Positions 7,175 to 14,481 of a stretch of DNA of 44,483 nt are shown one piece after another; position 1 is the first letter of the stretch; each line of letters starts with the position of its first letter. The position numbers and the translations under genes were made by a program. The stretch is taken from positions 1 to 44,483 of the IMG/VR virus record IMGVR_UViG_3300021425_002114. One strand, written 5' to 3'. Source of the DNA: a virus. The notes beneath the pieces were generated by a model. It was not told the origin of the DNA, searched no databases, and saw only the letters and a list, made by a program, of their open reading frames with translations.

Positions 7175-7939
7175 ATGAAAAGGACTTTATTAGCCTTTGG
7201 TGATAGTCATACAGCTGGAGCAGAGATTCTAGAAAGATATTCTTATGAATGTTTTGATAGGTCTTATGCTGCGTATGTTGCAAACTATTATAAATTTGAT
7301 TATAAAAATTTTTCTCAAGCCGGTTGTGGAAACGATTGGTTAATTCATAGATTCAACAAAGAGATAAAGTCAGCAATTAAAAATAAAGAAGATGTTTTTG
7401 TTTTGTTTAACTTTTGTGAATCTTCTCGAATGTTCTTTGAAGACAAAGGAGATCTAACAGTTCATTTTTATCCCAGTCTTCTTGATAAAAAATATTATAA
7501 AGAAGTTGAAAATTCTTTTATTAAGAAAGGCGAAGAGGATACTGATTTTTTTAAAGATCTTAAAAGATTGTTGCCTGTATATGAAGACTACTTAAGAGAC
7601 AATACGTTAGAATCTTTAGATTTAAAATCTCTTACACAAGTACAGTATATTCAAAAAATTTGTATAGAAAATAATATACCATTTGTTTTTCATAGTAGTT
7701 GTCAATGGTACAGTGGATCTTGGGATGATATTTTAGAACAAAATTATTATGGACATAATAAAAAGTTTAATTTTAATTTTTCGTATTCAAATTATTCTTT
7801 CTGGGGAAGAGCAACAACTAATGAGAGGTGGAAACATCTGCAGAAAGAACATAGGTGGTCGGAACATTATCCAGAAGAGTATCACAGACACTACGCTTCT
7901 TTACTCATAAATTTTATTAATAATCAGGGAATACTATAA
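7175..7939 (+). CDS. SGNH/GDSL-type hydrolase
   Basis: This 254-residue protein starts with a typical block I, LLAFGDSHTAG (Ser11 as nucleophile), followed by a block II-like FSQAGCGND (Gly and Asn). A late acidic-His region, EHYPEEYHRHYA, could supply block V. SGNH hydrolases act as esterases or O-acyl (often O-acetyl) transferases or hydrolases on glycans and lipids. The canonical DxxH is replaced here by an EEYH-like arrangement, so activity is uncertain. The stop overlaps the next gene's ATG (TAATG), which pairs it with the radical SAM protein. With the glycosyltransferases nearby, a role in glycan deacylation or acylation is plausible. Confidence 0.65.
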   Translation: MKRTLLAFGDSHTAGAEILERYSYECFDRSYAAYVANYYKFDYKNFSQAGCGNDWLIHRFNKEIKSAIKNKEDVFVLFNFCESSRMFFEDKGDLTVHFYPSLLDKKYYKEVENSFIKKGEEDTDFFKDLKRLLPVYEDYLRDNTLESLDLKSLTQVQYIQKICIENNIPFVFHSSCQWYSGSWDDILEQNYYGHNKKFNFNFSYSNYSFWGRATTNERWKHLQKEHRWSEHYPEEYHRHYASLLINFINNQGIL

Positions 7940-9141
7940 TGAAGTGTATCGTTCCTTGGTTATGGTTACATATGGAACCAAGTGGTAAAGTAATACCATG
8001 TTGCAGTAATCCGAAAATTCTTGGTGATATTAAAACTCAATCCCTAGAAGAAATTTGGAATGGGGAGGAGATGAAAAAATTTAGATTGTCTCTTTTGGAG
8101 GAGTTGCCAGAATCTTGTTTTTCTTGTAAAAAATCTGAAGAACTCGGATCAATAAGTCTAAGAAAAACTTACAATCAAATCTTTAAAGATTCATTTGATG
8201 AAGCAATTAATAATACTAACAATGATGGATCTTTAAAGGTAACTAAGTTCAAGGGATATCACTTTAGAATTAGTAGTAAGTGTAACTTTAAATGCAGAAT
8301 GTGTGATGAAGAAACTAGCAGTGCATTTAATGGAAAAATTGTAGAACATACTAAAGATTTAAATTTTGAAGAATTTGTAGAAAATAATATTCAGGATTTA
8401 GAAGCAATAGGATTTGCTGGTGGTGAAACTTTAATTATGGATGAACATTATTGGTTTCTTCAAAAATTAATAGATAATGGAAAGACAAATATCGATATAC
8501 AGTATAGCACTAATGCATCAATTCTTAAATATAAATCTCATGATGTTTTGGACTATTGGAAAAAATTCAATCCAGAAAAACTTTCTATAGCTGCAAGTAT
8601 TGATGAGATTGGTGAAAGAGCGGAATACATTAGAAAGGGAACGGTATGGTCTGTTGTAGATAAAAATTTAAAAATATTGACAACTCAACCATTCAACAGA
8701 CAGATTACAACAGTTGTTTCCTGTTATAACGTGTTTAGACTACCTGAAATTATTCAGTACCTTACAGACATTGGGTATATTAAACCTGAAAAATTTTTAG
8801 AGGGTGATCAACAACATCTTCAATTGTGGTTTATGGATAATGGTGTGGAAGAATCTTATAGAGCCTGTTGGATTCTTCCTAATAAATTTAAAGAAAAGAT
8901 CAAATTAAAATTAAATTCTTTTATTGATCGATATAATTCCGAGTATAATACAGATATTAGTTTCTTGATGAATCCTATTATAACGTATCTAAATAAAGAA
9001 ACAAATAAAAGAGTTGTACAACAATTCTTATGGGAGAATGTTTACTTAGATAAGTCTAACGGAGAAAATCTTTTTAAAACCTTTCCTGAATTTCTTGAAA
9101 TTTTAGACGAGTGGAGACTTGACAATCTTCTCTCCACATAG
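7939..9141 (+). CDS. Radical SAM protein with N-terminal twitch-like domain (copy 1)
   Basis: This protein has 400 residues. The radical SAM [4Fe-4S] motif CxxxCxxC is CNFKCRMC at residues 115-122, followed by a GGETL-type SAM-binding motif (FAGGETLIMD). An N-terminal cysteine-rich segment (CC at 21-22 after GKVIP, IWNGEEM, CFSCKK near 60) looks like a SPASM/twitch half placed before the core. It therefore fits the twitch domain-containing radical SAM group seen in cyanophages and marine bacteria. Substrates of this group are unknown. It is translationally coupled to the SGNH hydrolase and has a paralogue at 16343. A promoter for the following tRNAs lies in its last codons. Confidence 0.85.
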   Translation: MKCIVPWLWLHMEPSGKVIPCCSNPKILGDIKTQSLEEIWNGEEMKKFRLSLLEELPESCFSCKKSEELGSISLRKTYNQIFKDSFDEAINNTNNDGSLKVTKFKGYHFRISSKCNFKCRMCDEETSSAFNGKIVEHTKDLNFEEFVENNIQDLEAIGFAGGETLIMDEHYWFLQKLIDNGKTNIDIQYSTNASILKYKSHDVLDYWKKFNPEKLSIAASIDEIGERAEYIRKGTVWSVVDKNLKILTTQPFNRQITTVVSCYNVFRLPEIIQYLTDIGYIKPEKFLEGDQQHLQLWFMDNGVEESYRACWILPNKFKEKIKLKLNSFIDRYNSEYNTDISFLMNPIITYLNKETNKRVVQQFLWENVYLDKSNGENLFKTFPEFLEILDEWRLDNLLST

Positions 9142-9147
9142 TATCAT
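9119..9147 (+). promoter_or_regulatory. Sigma70-type promoter for the Arg-Asn-Leu tRNAs
   Basis: TTGACA, a 17-base spacer, and TATCAT (9142-9147). The box starts inside the 3' end of the radical SAM gene. The tRNA-Arg begins eight bases after the -10 box, so transcription would start at or just before the tRNA. Confidence 0.7.
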
Positions 9148-9155
9148 TATCTCAT

Positions 9156-9229
9156 GACTCAGTAGCTCAGTTGGATAGAGCATCTGCCTTCTAAGCAGTT
9201 GGTCGGGGGTTCAAGTCCCTCCTGAGTCG
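9156..9229 (+). tRNA. tRNA-Arg (TCT)
   Basis: Acceptor GACTCAG pairs with CTGAGTC. The anticodon loop is CTTCTAA and the T-arm contains GGTTCAA. No CCA is encoded. It reads AGA, a codon frequent in these phage genes. Confidence 0.9.
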
Positions 9230-9234
9230 CCTAT

Positions 9235-9306
9235 TCCCCTGTGGCGCAGCGGTAGCGCAGTTGACTGTTAATCAATGGGTCGCAAGTTCGAATCTTGCCG
9301 GGGGAG
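9235..9306 (+). tRNA. tRNA-Asn (GTT)
   Basis: Acceptor TCCCCTG pairs with CGGGGGA, with one G-T pair. The anticodon loop is CTGTTAA and the T-arm is GCAAG-TTCGAAT-CTTGC. It lies five bases after tRNA-Arg. Confidence 0.9.
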
Positions 9307-9309
9307 TTC

Positions 9310-9391
9310 GTCGGTATGGCGGAATTGGTAGACGCGCTGGGTTTAGGTTCCAGTAGAGTAATCTGTGGAGGTTCAAGTCCTCTTACCGACA
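9310..9391 (+). tRNA. tRNA-Leu (TAG)
   Basis: Acceptor GTCGGTA pairs with TACCGAC. The anticodon stem is CTGGG/TCCAG around loop TTTAGGT, and the variable arm is long, as expected for a class II tRNA. It is the third member of the tRNA group. Confidence 0.88.
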
Positions 9392-9406
9392 TTAACAATA
9401 TGAACT

Positions 9407-10039
9407 ATGACTAGGTTATACGATAAAGATGCCAGAACATTTACTACCATGAATGTTTTTGGTAGAACTTTATACCACGCATATAACTGTTTAAGTCCTG
9501 AAGATATTGAGGGACTTAAGGAAGAAATTGATGATGAATTGAAAAGTAATCCAGATAATAGAGATGGGTTACTTGAGACTACTAACGGACTGTATTATAG
9601 AAAATTAAAAAATAAAAAGTGTTGGGTCAATTTTTTTAGTATGGTTAAATCTCATATGAGAAAATATGCCAAACTAACAAACGATCCCTCTGTTCTTCAA
9701 TTGAAAGTTGCATCTTATTGGGCAAAAAGACTTGTTGATTGTACCCAGGAAGAATATGAAAGTGAAATGTATATAAATTATGGCAATCTTCATTCACATC
9801 AGAATTTAAATCTTGGTATAATATATTATCTTGAAAACCCTTCTAGGATATATGGAACTCTGATTGAAGACTCTGGTAGAGAATATATAGTTCCTGGGGA
9901 TGAAAACTCTATGATAATTCATCATCCCAACGTAAATCATGCTGCAGTTTTGCCTCCTCCTTCTTTAACAAGAGATTATCCTAGAACAGTTATTGTTGTT
10001 GATTTTAAACATTACGATCTAATTAAGTTTGATGAATGA
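9407..10039 (+). CDS. Hypothetical protein, possible 2OG-Fe(II) oxygenase-like fold
   Basis: This 210-residue protein has an N-terminal helical part (about 30-110) and a C-terminal beta-rich half. The sequence NLHSHQNLNLGIIYYLENP, then YGTLIE, then IIHHPNVNHA and a final RTVIVVDF strand is laid out like a double-stranded beta helix with His ligands and a late Arg. That layout is seen in 2OG-Fe(II) oxygenases and related cupins, but no clear HxD motif is present, so the call is weak. The gene lies between two tRNA groups and overlaps the next gene by 8 bases. Confidence 0.45.
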   Translation: MTRLYDKDARTFTTMNVFGRTLYHAYNCLSPEDIEGLKEEIDDELKSNPDNRDGLLETTNGLYYRKLKNKKCWVNFFSMVKSHMRKYAKLTNDPSVLQLKVASYWAKRLVDCTQEEYESEMYINYGNLHSHQNLNLGIIYYLENPSRIYGTLIEDSGREYIVPGDENSMIIHHPNVNHAAVLPPPSLTRDYPRTVIVVDFKHYDLIKFDE

Positions 10040-10457
10040 TGATGATAAATTAAAATTGAGAGATCTTATTTCTAGAGTTCTCAATAGATGTACACCAAAA
10101 GATTATAAAAACTTTGATGATCTTATGGAGAAACAATACTATAATGTTCCTCCTGGAGGTAAACCAACTTTTATAACTGACGATGATTTAAAGTTTATAG
10201 AAAAAAATCCTCCAATAAGAGAAAAATTTATTGAATTGTGTATTGCTTTTGGTAATCATCAAGAAAAAATGATGATTAAAAATTACAATCATACAACAGA
10301 ATACTTATTGGATTTGTTAAATATGAGTAATCACAACTCTAAAGAGATTCCTAAAAATATTGAATATATAAAGAAGGGGATCGAAAATAATCTTAACGGA
10401 ACTATCGAAGAAATATTAATCATGCTTGATTTAAGTCACAGGCCATATGACGCTTGA
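10032..10457 (+). CDS. Hypothetical helical protein
   Basis: This protein has 141 residues from the ATG at 10032; a TTG three bases upstream is in frame. It is strongly charged and helical (DDDKLKLRDLISRVLNR, then a Pro-rich turn NVPPGGKPTF, then helices) with no known motif. The beginning overlaps the preceding gene. Its stop codon TGA lies within the TTGACA box of the promoter for the next tRNA pair. Confidence 0.6.
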   Translation: MNDDDKLKLRDLISRVLNRCTPKDYKNFDDLMEKQYYNVPPGGKPTFITDDDLKFIEKNPPIREKFIELCIAFGNHQEKMMIKNYNHTTEYLLDLLNMSNHNSKEIPKNIEYIKKGIENNLNGTIEEILIMLDLSHRPYDA

Positions 10458-10482
10458 CAATATATTCTAAATAAAGTATACT
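10454..10482 (+). promoter_or_regulatory. Near-consensus sigma70 promoter for tRNA-Gly/Val
   Basis: TTGACA, a 17-base spacer, and TATACT (10477-10482). tRNA-Gly starts eight bases downstream, the same spacing as at the Arg-Asn-Leu group. A CTAAATA late box (10467-10473) lies in the spacer, so late transcription may also start here. Confidence 0.75.
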
Positions 10483-10490
10483 TAAATCAT

Positions 10491-10561
10491 GCGGGTATGG
10501 TGTAGCGGTAACACGCCATCCTTCCAAGTTGGAATCACCGGTTCGAACCCGGTTACCCGCT
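10491..10561 (+). tRNA. tRNA-Gly (TCC)
   Basis: Acceptor GCGGGTA pairs with TACCCGC. The anticodon loop is CTTCCAA and the T-arm is ACCGG-TTCGAAC-CCGGT. No CCA is encoded. Confidence 0.92.
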
Positions 10562-10564
10562 TCC

Positions 10565-10636
10565 GCAAGATTAGCTCAGCGGTAGAGCATCTCGTTTACA
10601 CCGAGGCGGTCGGCGGTTCGATCCCGTCATCTTGCA
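10565..10636 (+). tRNA. tRNA-Val (TAC)
   Basis: Acceptor GCAAGAT pairs with ATCTTGC. The anticodon stem is CTCGT/CCGAG-like with loop TTTACAC. It lies three bases after tRNA-Gly. Confidence 0.9.
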
Positions 10637-10652
10637 TAACTAAAATAGAACA

Positions 10653-10904
10653 ATGTTACGAATCAGATGCAAACTCTGCAATACCGAGTTAGAAGGACAT
10701 CCAACAAAAACGAAGTGCTGTGGATGTGATAATTTAACAACTATTAAAGACAGTAAAGTTACTGCACTTGACTTATCTCAAGTGATTATGTTAAACTCTA
10801 TCAAAGAAGATAAAAAAACATCAGTATTATCGAATGAAGATTTGGCTTATCAAGAGTCAAGAAGGACAAGAAAAGTTCGCAAATTGAACTTCGAAGTTCG
10901 ATAA
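10653..10904 (+). CDS. Small zinc-ribbon-like protein
   Basis: This 83-residue protein has a CKLC pair at the N terminus and CCGC near residue 22, which together form a one-knuckle zinc ribbon. A short strand-like stretch and a charged C-terminal helix (RRTRKVRKLNFEVR) follow. Such small phage proteins often contact nucleic acid or RNA polymerase, but nothing specific is shown. It is flanked by tRNA-Val and tRNA-Ser and may be transcribed with them from the promoter at 10454. Confidence 0.65.
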   Translation: MLRIRCKLCNTELEGHPTKTKCCGCDNLTTIKDSKVTALDLSQVIMLNSIKEDKKTSVLSNEDLAYQESRRTRKVRKLNFEVR

Positions 10905-10910
10905 AAATTT

Positions 10911-10995
10911 GGAAAGGTGGTCGAGTGGTTGAAGGCTCTAGTCTTGAAAACTAGCGAAGTGAAAGCTTCCGTGGGTTCGAATCCCACCCTTTCCG
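10911..10995 (+). tRNA. tRNA-Ser (TGA)
   Basis: Acceptor GGAAAGG pairs with CCTTTCC. The anticodon loop is CTTGAAA between CTAGT and ACTAG, and a long variable arm is present. This is a clear class II tRNA. Confidence 0.92.
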
Positions 10996-11004
10996 TTTAA
11001 TAGA

Positions 11005-11012
11005 AATAAATA
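11005..11012 (+). promoter_or_regulatory. Late promoter motif before the fucosyltransferase-like pair
   Basis: AATAAATA lies 22 bases before the ATG at 11035. It implies late expression of the two O-fucosyltransferase-like genes. Confidence 0.5.
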
Positions 11013-11034
11013 AAATATACCTTTCAATATTCTC

Positions 11035-12108
11035 ATGACCGAAAAGAAAGTATATATTACTTCATTCACTGAAGAAGTTTATTTGAATAGAAATGAATAT
11101 TATCTTGATTCTGGTTTTGGTCAGAGACTCTATGATATGTTGCATATGAATATTCTATCAAGAATTTATAACTTCACAATAATTGTTGATAGAAATTATT
11201 TTCCAGAAAGTGAGATTATTCATTTACCTAACATTACTTTCTTGACTAGAGAAGAAATACAATCACAACTTTCTGTAGAAAGTAATTGTTTAGTACGTTT
11301 TCCTCATATAACATCTAAATCTGCCGTTCTTTTAGAATCTTATTCTCCACCAGATTCTATCGACGGCAAAACACCATACGAGTTGTTGGGATCATTTGTT
11401 AGTGAAAGTGTCTCTATTTTTAATGTTGATGGTCAGTTATATGATTCTATCGTTCTTGACTATCAAAATACTGACGGATATATAGAATATTGCGAAGAAA
11501 GACGTAGACTCTATAGATGGATTAAAATCTACGATAATATTTACTCATGGTTTATAAATCTAGGATTTATAAAAAAAGAAGTGAATGAATTTTTCAAACA
11601 AAATTTTTCTAATGTAACTGTCGTTCATCTCAGAAGAGGTTCTGGAGTGCTGCCAACTGAAGAGTATTTAAATGATCTTTCTCAATACGTCAATCCCGAT
11701 TTAATAAAGAAATTTTATAGAGAGGTAGCTGTCTTTGATGATCCTTATCAGATGCCAATCGCATCTGATGAAGAAATTTATGAAATTATTGAAAAGAAGA
11801 TAGAGGAAGATCCATCTGTAATGATATATTTGAGTTATGATGTACCATCATCATTCGTTCAACACTTTATTAATAAGTATCCCAATAATTTAATTTCTAA
11901 AAAAGATTACATAGAGCAATATTTTTCTTTCTTTTCCGAGTTCAATCTAAAAGATCCCTTACCTAGATTCGTCTCATTGGAAAAGGTTCTTGCTTATTTG
12001 TTGGATTTCTTCGTTCTCTGTCACTCAAGAGAATTATATCCAACAGAATCATACGATTCGTGTTGGGGTCATACTTCTAATTGTTTTAGATCTAAAGAAA
12101 ATATGTAA
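11035..12108 (+). CDS. O-fucosyltransferase-like glycosyltransferase (paralogue 1)
   Basis: This protein has 357 residues. Residues 196-202 read VVHLRRG, the GDP-fucose-binding signature shared by alpha-1,2/alpha-1,6 and protein O-fucosyltransferases (HxRRG after a beta strand). A later MIYLSYDVPSSFVQHFINKY segment corresponds to the second Rossmann half. The usual Asp after RRG is missing (RRGSG), so donor use may differ. The next gene is a clear paralogue with matching YLSYDVP...FIxHFIxKYP and DDYxxxYxxxFS motifs. A GT-B fucosyltransferase role is inferred. Confidence 0.65.
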   Translation: MTEKKVYITSFTEEVYLNRNEYYLDSGFGQRLYDMLHMNILSRIYNFTIIVDRNYFPESEIIHLPNITFLTREEIQSQLSVESNCLVRFPHITSKSAVLLESYSPPDSIDGKTPYELLGSFVSESVSIFNVDGQLYDSIVLDYQNTDGYIEYCEERRRLYRWIKIYDNIYSWFINLGFIKKEVNEFFKQNFSNVTVVHLRRGSGVLPTEEYLNDLSQYVNPDLIKKFYREVAVFDDPYQMPIASDEEIYEIIEKKIEEDPSVMIYLSYDVPSSFVQHFINKYPNNLISKKDYIEQYFSFFSEFNLKDPLPRFVSLEKVLAYLLDFFVLCHSRELYPTESYDSCWGHTSNCFRSKENM

Positions 12109-12122
12109 TAATTTATTAAAGA

Positions 12123-13532
12123 ATGAAGAAAAGAATATTTTTGGATTTGAATGTAAAATCACACATACCACATTCAGTGAGTTCTGGTTTATTGTACCGA
12201 ATAAATCTGTGGCAATATTTTCATCACATTTGTCAGATATGTGATTGTTCTTTATTGGTAAATTCTTTTGATTGGCCAGAACTGGAAGTATTGAATCTTC
12301 CAAATACCGAGATAGTTAAAAGTAATTATCTTAAGGGAAAAAAATATCATAAATTAGATTCATCTACTATAACTCAAAAAATGAGTTTGGTTTATCAGAA
12401 CTATGTGATGTCTGAACAAACTCATTTGGACCTTTGTCTAAATGACCAAGCTACTGGTGCTGGTGGGTTGGAGTCAAAGGATGGGGAAGATATAAAAACT
12501 TTTCACTCAAAGATTTTTGTTTATCTCAATAGAGAATTGCAAAAAGAAAACTCTTACTATGTGAAAGGAAACAGAGTGATTTTTTCTAACCCTCCTACCC
12601 GGGGATCTTCATGTAAGATATATTATTACATGGGTTCGCATAAGGATAAAATTCCTTTATTGGATAAAGATGATCCAAATAAGTTCATGGTGTTTAATTC
12701 TATTGAAGATAAGTTTGATAATACAAAGTATAAGTTTCAGTTAGCTTTAACCAAACCAGGCAAGACTCAGATCGCACATGAATTATTAAGACCATGTGTG
12801 AACGAAGAAAATTCTCTATTCAATATTGATGGAGTTGAACATGAAATTTTATATTATGACTGGAATGATATGTGGCCTGGACCATTCAATGCAGTGTATG
12901 ATAGGTATATTGACTTTGTAAATATGCATTCTGATTGTGCAGAAACTGCTGGATTTTTTTATAATTTTAGATTGATAAAATTTAAAGATAATAATCTGAA
13001 TGAATTTTTTGATAATACTTTTTCTGATATGGTGTCTGTTCAAATTAGGAGAGGTATTCGTGCCAAAGTTACCCCAGAGTATCTTGAAGAGTTAAAACAG
13101 TATGTTGATAAGAGTGAAATATCAAATTTCTATACCCAGGTTTACAAAGCAAATCGTGGAATTGTTGACATAAACATACATTCGGATCAATATTATTATG
13201 AAAGAATGGATAAATTCATACAAGAAAATCCAAATAAAAAGATATATCTAAGTTATGATGTGCCAAAAAGTTTCATACAACATTTTATTGACAAATATCC
13301 AGAACACCTTGTAACGAGAGATGATTATCTGGATGAGTATATGAAATACTTTAGTGACTGTGATTTTGATTCTGAAAAATATTTTTATCCTTTGCAAAAT
13401 AGTTTAGTAAATCTTTTGGATTTATTTGCAATGGTCTATTCAAGTGGAATGATATTTGATAGAGTTACTACTCCTGCCCATTCGATGTGGACATTTTTTG
13501 CACAAGCTTATAAGCACAAAAAATTATATTAA
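12123..13532 (+). CDS. O-fucosyltransferase-like protein with inserted fibre-type module
   Basis: This 469-residue protein is paralogous to the preceding gene: VSVQIRRG at about 304-311, then IYLSYDVPKSFIQHFIDKYP and DDYLDEYMKYFS. It is about 110 residues longer. Part of the difference is a segment at about residues 108-172 (TGAGG, FVYLNRELQKENSYYVKGNR, VIFSNPPTRGSSCKIYYYMG) that reads like the small beta module recurring in cyanophage tail and fibre proteins (a 'V-x-LNGxLQ...YxVxGxxIxF...P..G' pattern). A glycosyltransferase carrying a virion-type module may be held on the fibre or on its substrate. The call on the module is pattern-based. Confidence 0.6.
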   Translation: MKKRIFLDLNVKSHIPHSVSSGLLYRINLWQYFHHICQICDCSLLVNSFDWPELEVLNLPNTEIVKSNYLKGKKYHKLDSSTITQKMSLVYQNYVMSEQTHLDLCLNDQATGAGGLESKDGEDIKTFHSKIFVYLNRELQKENSYYVKGNRVIFSNPPTRGSSCKIYYYMGSHKDKIPLLDKDDPNKFMVFNSIEDKFDNTKYKFQLALTKPGKTQIAHELLRPCVNEENSLFNIDGVEHEILYYDWNDMWPGPFNAVYDRYIDFVNMHSDCAETAGFFYNFRLIKFKDNNLNEFFDNTFSDMVSVQIRRGIRAKVTPEYLEELKQYVDKSEISNFYTQVYKANRGIVDINIHSDQYYYERMDKFIQENPNKKIYLSYDVPKSFIQHFIDKYPEHLVTRDDYLDEYMKYFSDCDFDSEKYFYPLQNSLVNLLDLFAMVYSSGMIFDRVTTPAHSMWTFFAQAYKHKKLY

Positions 13533-13642
13533 AAATAGTTACAAATTTAATTATTACTTAATAAATGTTACGATACGAACACAGAATGGTGCTTTTTAAG
13601 GAGTAGTAATTATTATATAGCTATGTACAACTCAATAATCAC

Positions 13643-13792
13643 ATGGACGAACAAACCTATAATAATTGGGTGAAGATCAAGGAGACCTTTGAGTCTTCTG
13701 GTAACACTGATAATATGTTCTACAAAAGAGCATGTGCAATTGTTAGAGGTGAAAAAGATCCATTGGCTAAATTTCTCGGAGACGAAAAATGA
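13643..13792 (+). CDS. Small conserved-looking hypothetical protein
   Basis: This 49-residue protein (MDEQTYNNWVKIKETFESSG...) is soluble, with helices and an FYKRACAIVRGEKDPL segment. It overlaps the next gene by ATGA and heads a chain of six overlapping tiny genes. The 110 bases before it hold no other clear gene; a 13-codon ORF starts at 13566 but has no support. Confidence 0.6.
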   Translation: MDEQTYNNWVKIKETFESSGNTDNMFYKRACAIVRGEKDPLAKFLGDEK

Positions 13793-14001
13793 TGGAACCC
13801 TTTGACGAGGAGTATGTAAGTCGTACTGAAGTTCAGGAGATGATTGATGCTGCTATACGCAGACACAATAGGAATGCTTCCATTATTTCTATGTGCGTTG
13901 GTTGGGTTGTGCTTGCTTTATTTGCTGAAGGACTTTTGAGACTCATTGGCGTTATTCCACCAGTTCTACCATGGCTGAATATCACATTACCGAATGGGTA
14001 G
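13789..14001 (+). CDS. Small single-pass membrane protein
   Basis: This 70-residue protein starts MMEPFDEEYVS. A charged helix (residues 13-27) precedes a hydrophobic segment of about 22 residues (IISMCVGWVVLALFAEGLL) and a Pro-rich end. It is coupled to the preceding gene by ATGA and overlapped by the next gene by 31 bases. Function unknown. Confidence 0.65.
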   Translation: MMEPFDEEYVSRTEVQEMIDAAIRRHNRNASIISMCVGWVVLALFAEGLLRLIGVIPPVLPWLNITLPNG

Positions 14002-14156
14002 GAGTAGTAACTCTATTCCTCTTTGGTATCACTATGATTGTCCAGGGTCATTTTATATTTCACGGTAAACATGGATATAGACATGCAGAACGTGAGAAAG
14101 AAAAGATGACCAATGCTCGTAAACAAGTAGAGGACTTATTCAAGAGAGATGAGTAA
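13971..14156 (+). CDS. Small single-pass membrane protein
   Basis: This 61-residue protein (MAEYHITEWVGVV...) has one hydrophobic segment at about residues 10-28 followed by a His/Lys-rich, highly charged helix (YRHAEREKEKMTNARKQVED). It starts inside the previous gene in another frame. The membrane helix plus cytoplasmic coil layout resembles small phage proteins that act at the host membrane. Confidence 0.65.
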   Translation: MAEYHITEWVGVVTLFLFGITMIVQGHFIFHGKHGYRHAEREKEKMTNARKQVEDLFKRDE

Positions 14157-14280
14157 AGAAGAACAAGAGGAGTTTTACCGACAAATTTACGAAAGAACGA
14201 ATCAACTTCGGATGCAATATCTCTTTGAAGAACCTTGCCCTTTATATGAGGAGGACGATGACTACGACGGAATGGCTTGA
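14149..14280 (+). CDS. Small acidic protein
   Basis: This 43-residue protein (MSKEEQEEFYRQIYERTNQL...) ends with an acidic tail (YEEDDDYDGMA). It starts eight bases inside the preceding gene and is overlapped by the next one by 23 bases. It is probably a short helix. Function unknown. Confidence 0.55.
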   Translation: MSKEEQEEFYRQIYERTNQLRMQYLFEEPCPLYEEDDDYDGMA

Positions 14281-14383
14281 GTTCATTGCATTTGTGTCTC
14301 ACATGTTATATTTGTGGGTATCATTTATGTGTGGAGTTTTGATTGGTTACATTGTAGGATTCCGTAACGGAGGAGGAATGTGA
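14258..14383 (+). CDS. Tiny membrane protein
   Basis: This 41-residue protein (MTTTEWLEFIAFVSHMLYLW...) is almost entirely one transmembrane helix ending in a glycine-zipper-like GYIVGFRNGGG. A strong Shine-Dalgarno sequence (GAGGAGGA) ends a few bases before the ATG although it lies inside the preceding ORF, which supports the start. Confidence 0.6.
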   Translation: MTTTEWLEFIAFVSHMLYLWVSFMCGVLIGYIVGFRNGGGM

Positions 14384-14472
14384 TGAATAGTCTGACTCTA
14401 TATACCTTGGTCATTTTTGGAACCATAGGATTATTTGTTTTATGGGGAGTGACACATGCCTATCCTTTTTAA
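14383..14472 (+). CDS. Tiny membrane peptide
   Basis: This 29-residue peptide (MNSLTLYTLVIFGTIGLFVL...) has a single transmembrane helix and ends WGVTHAYPF. TGATG overlaps the stop of the gene before it, and talC follows ten bases later. Its size and form recall the small single-helix subunits of photosynthetic complexes, but no specific match is claimed. Confidence 0.5.
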   Translation: MNSLTLYTLVIFGTIGLFVLWGVTHAYPF

Positions 14473-14481
14473 GAAGTAAAT

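Noticed and set aside
13566-13607. 13-codon ORF in the gap before the tiny-gene chain
   Set aside because: It is too short and lacks a ribosome site, so it cannot be told from chance.
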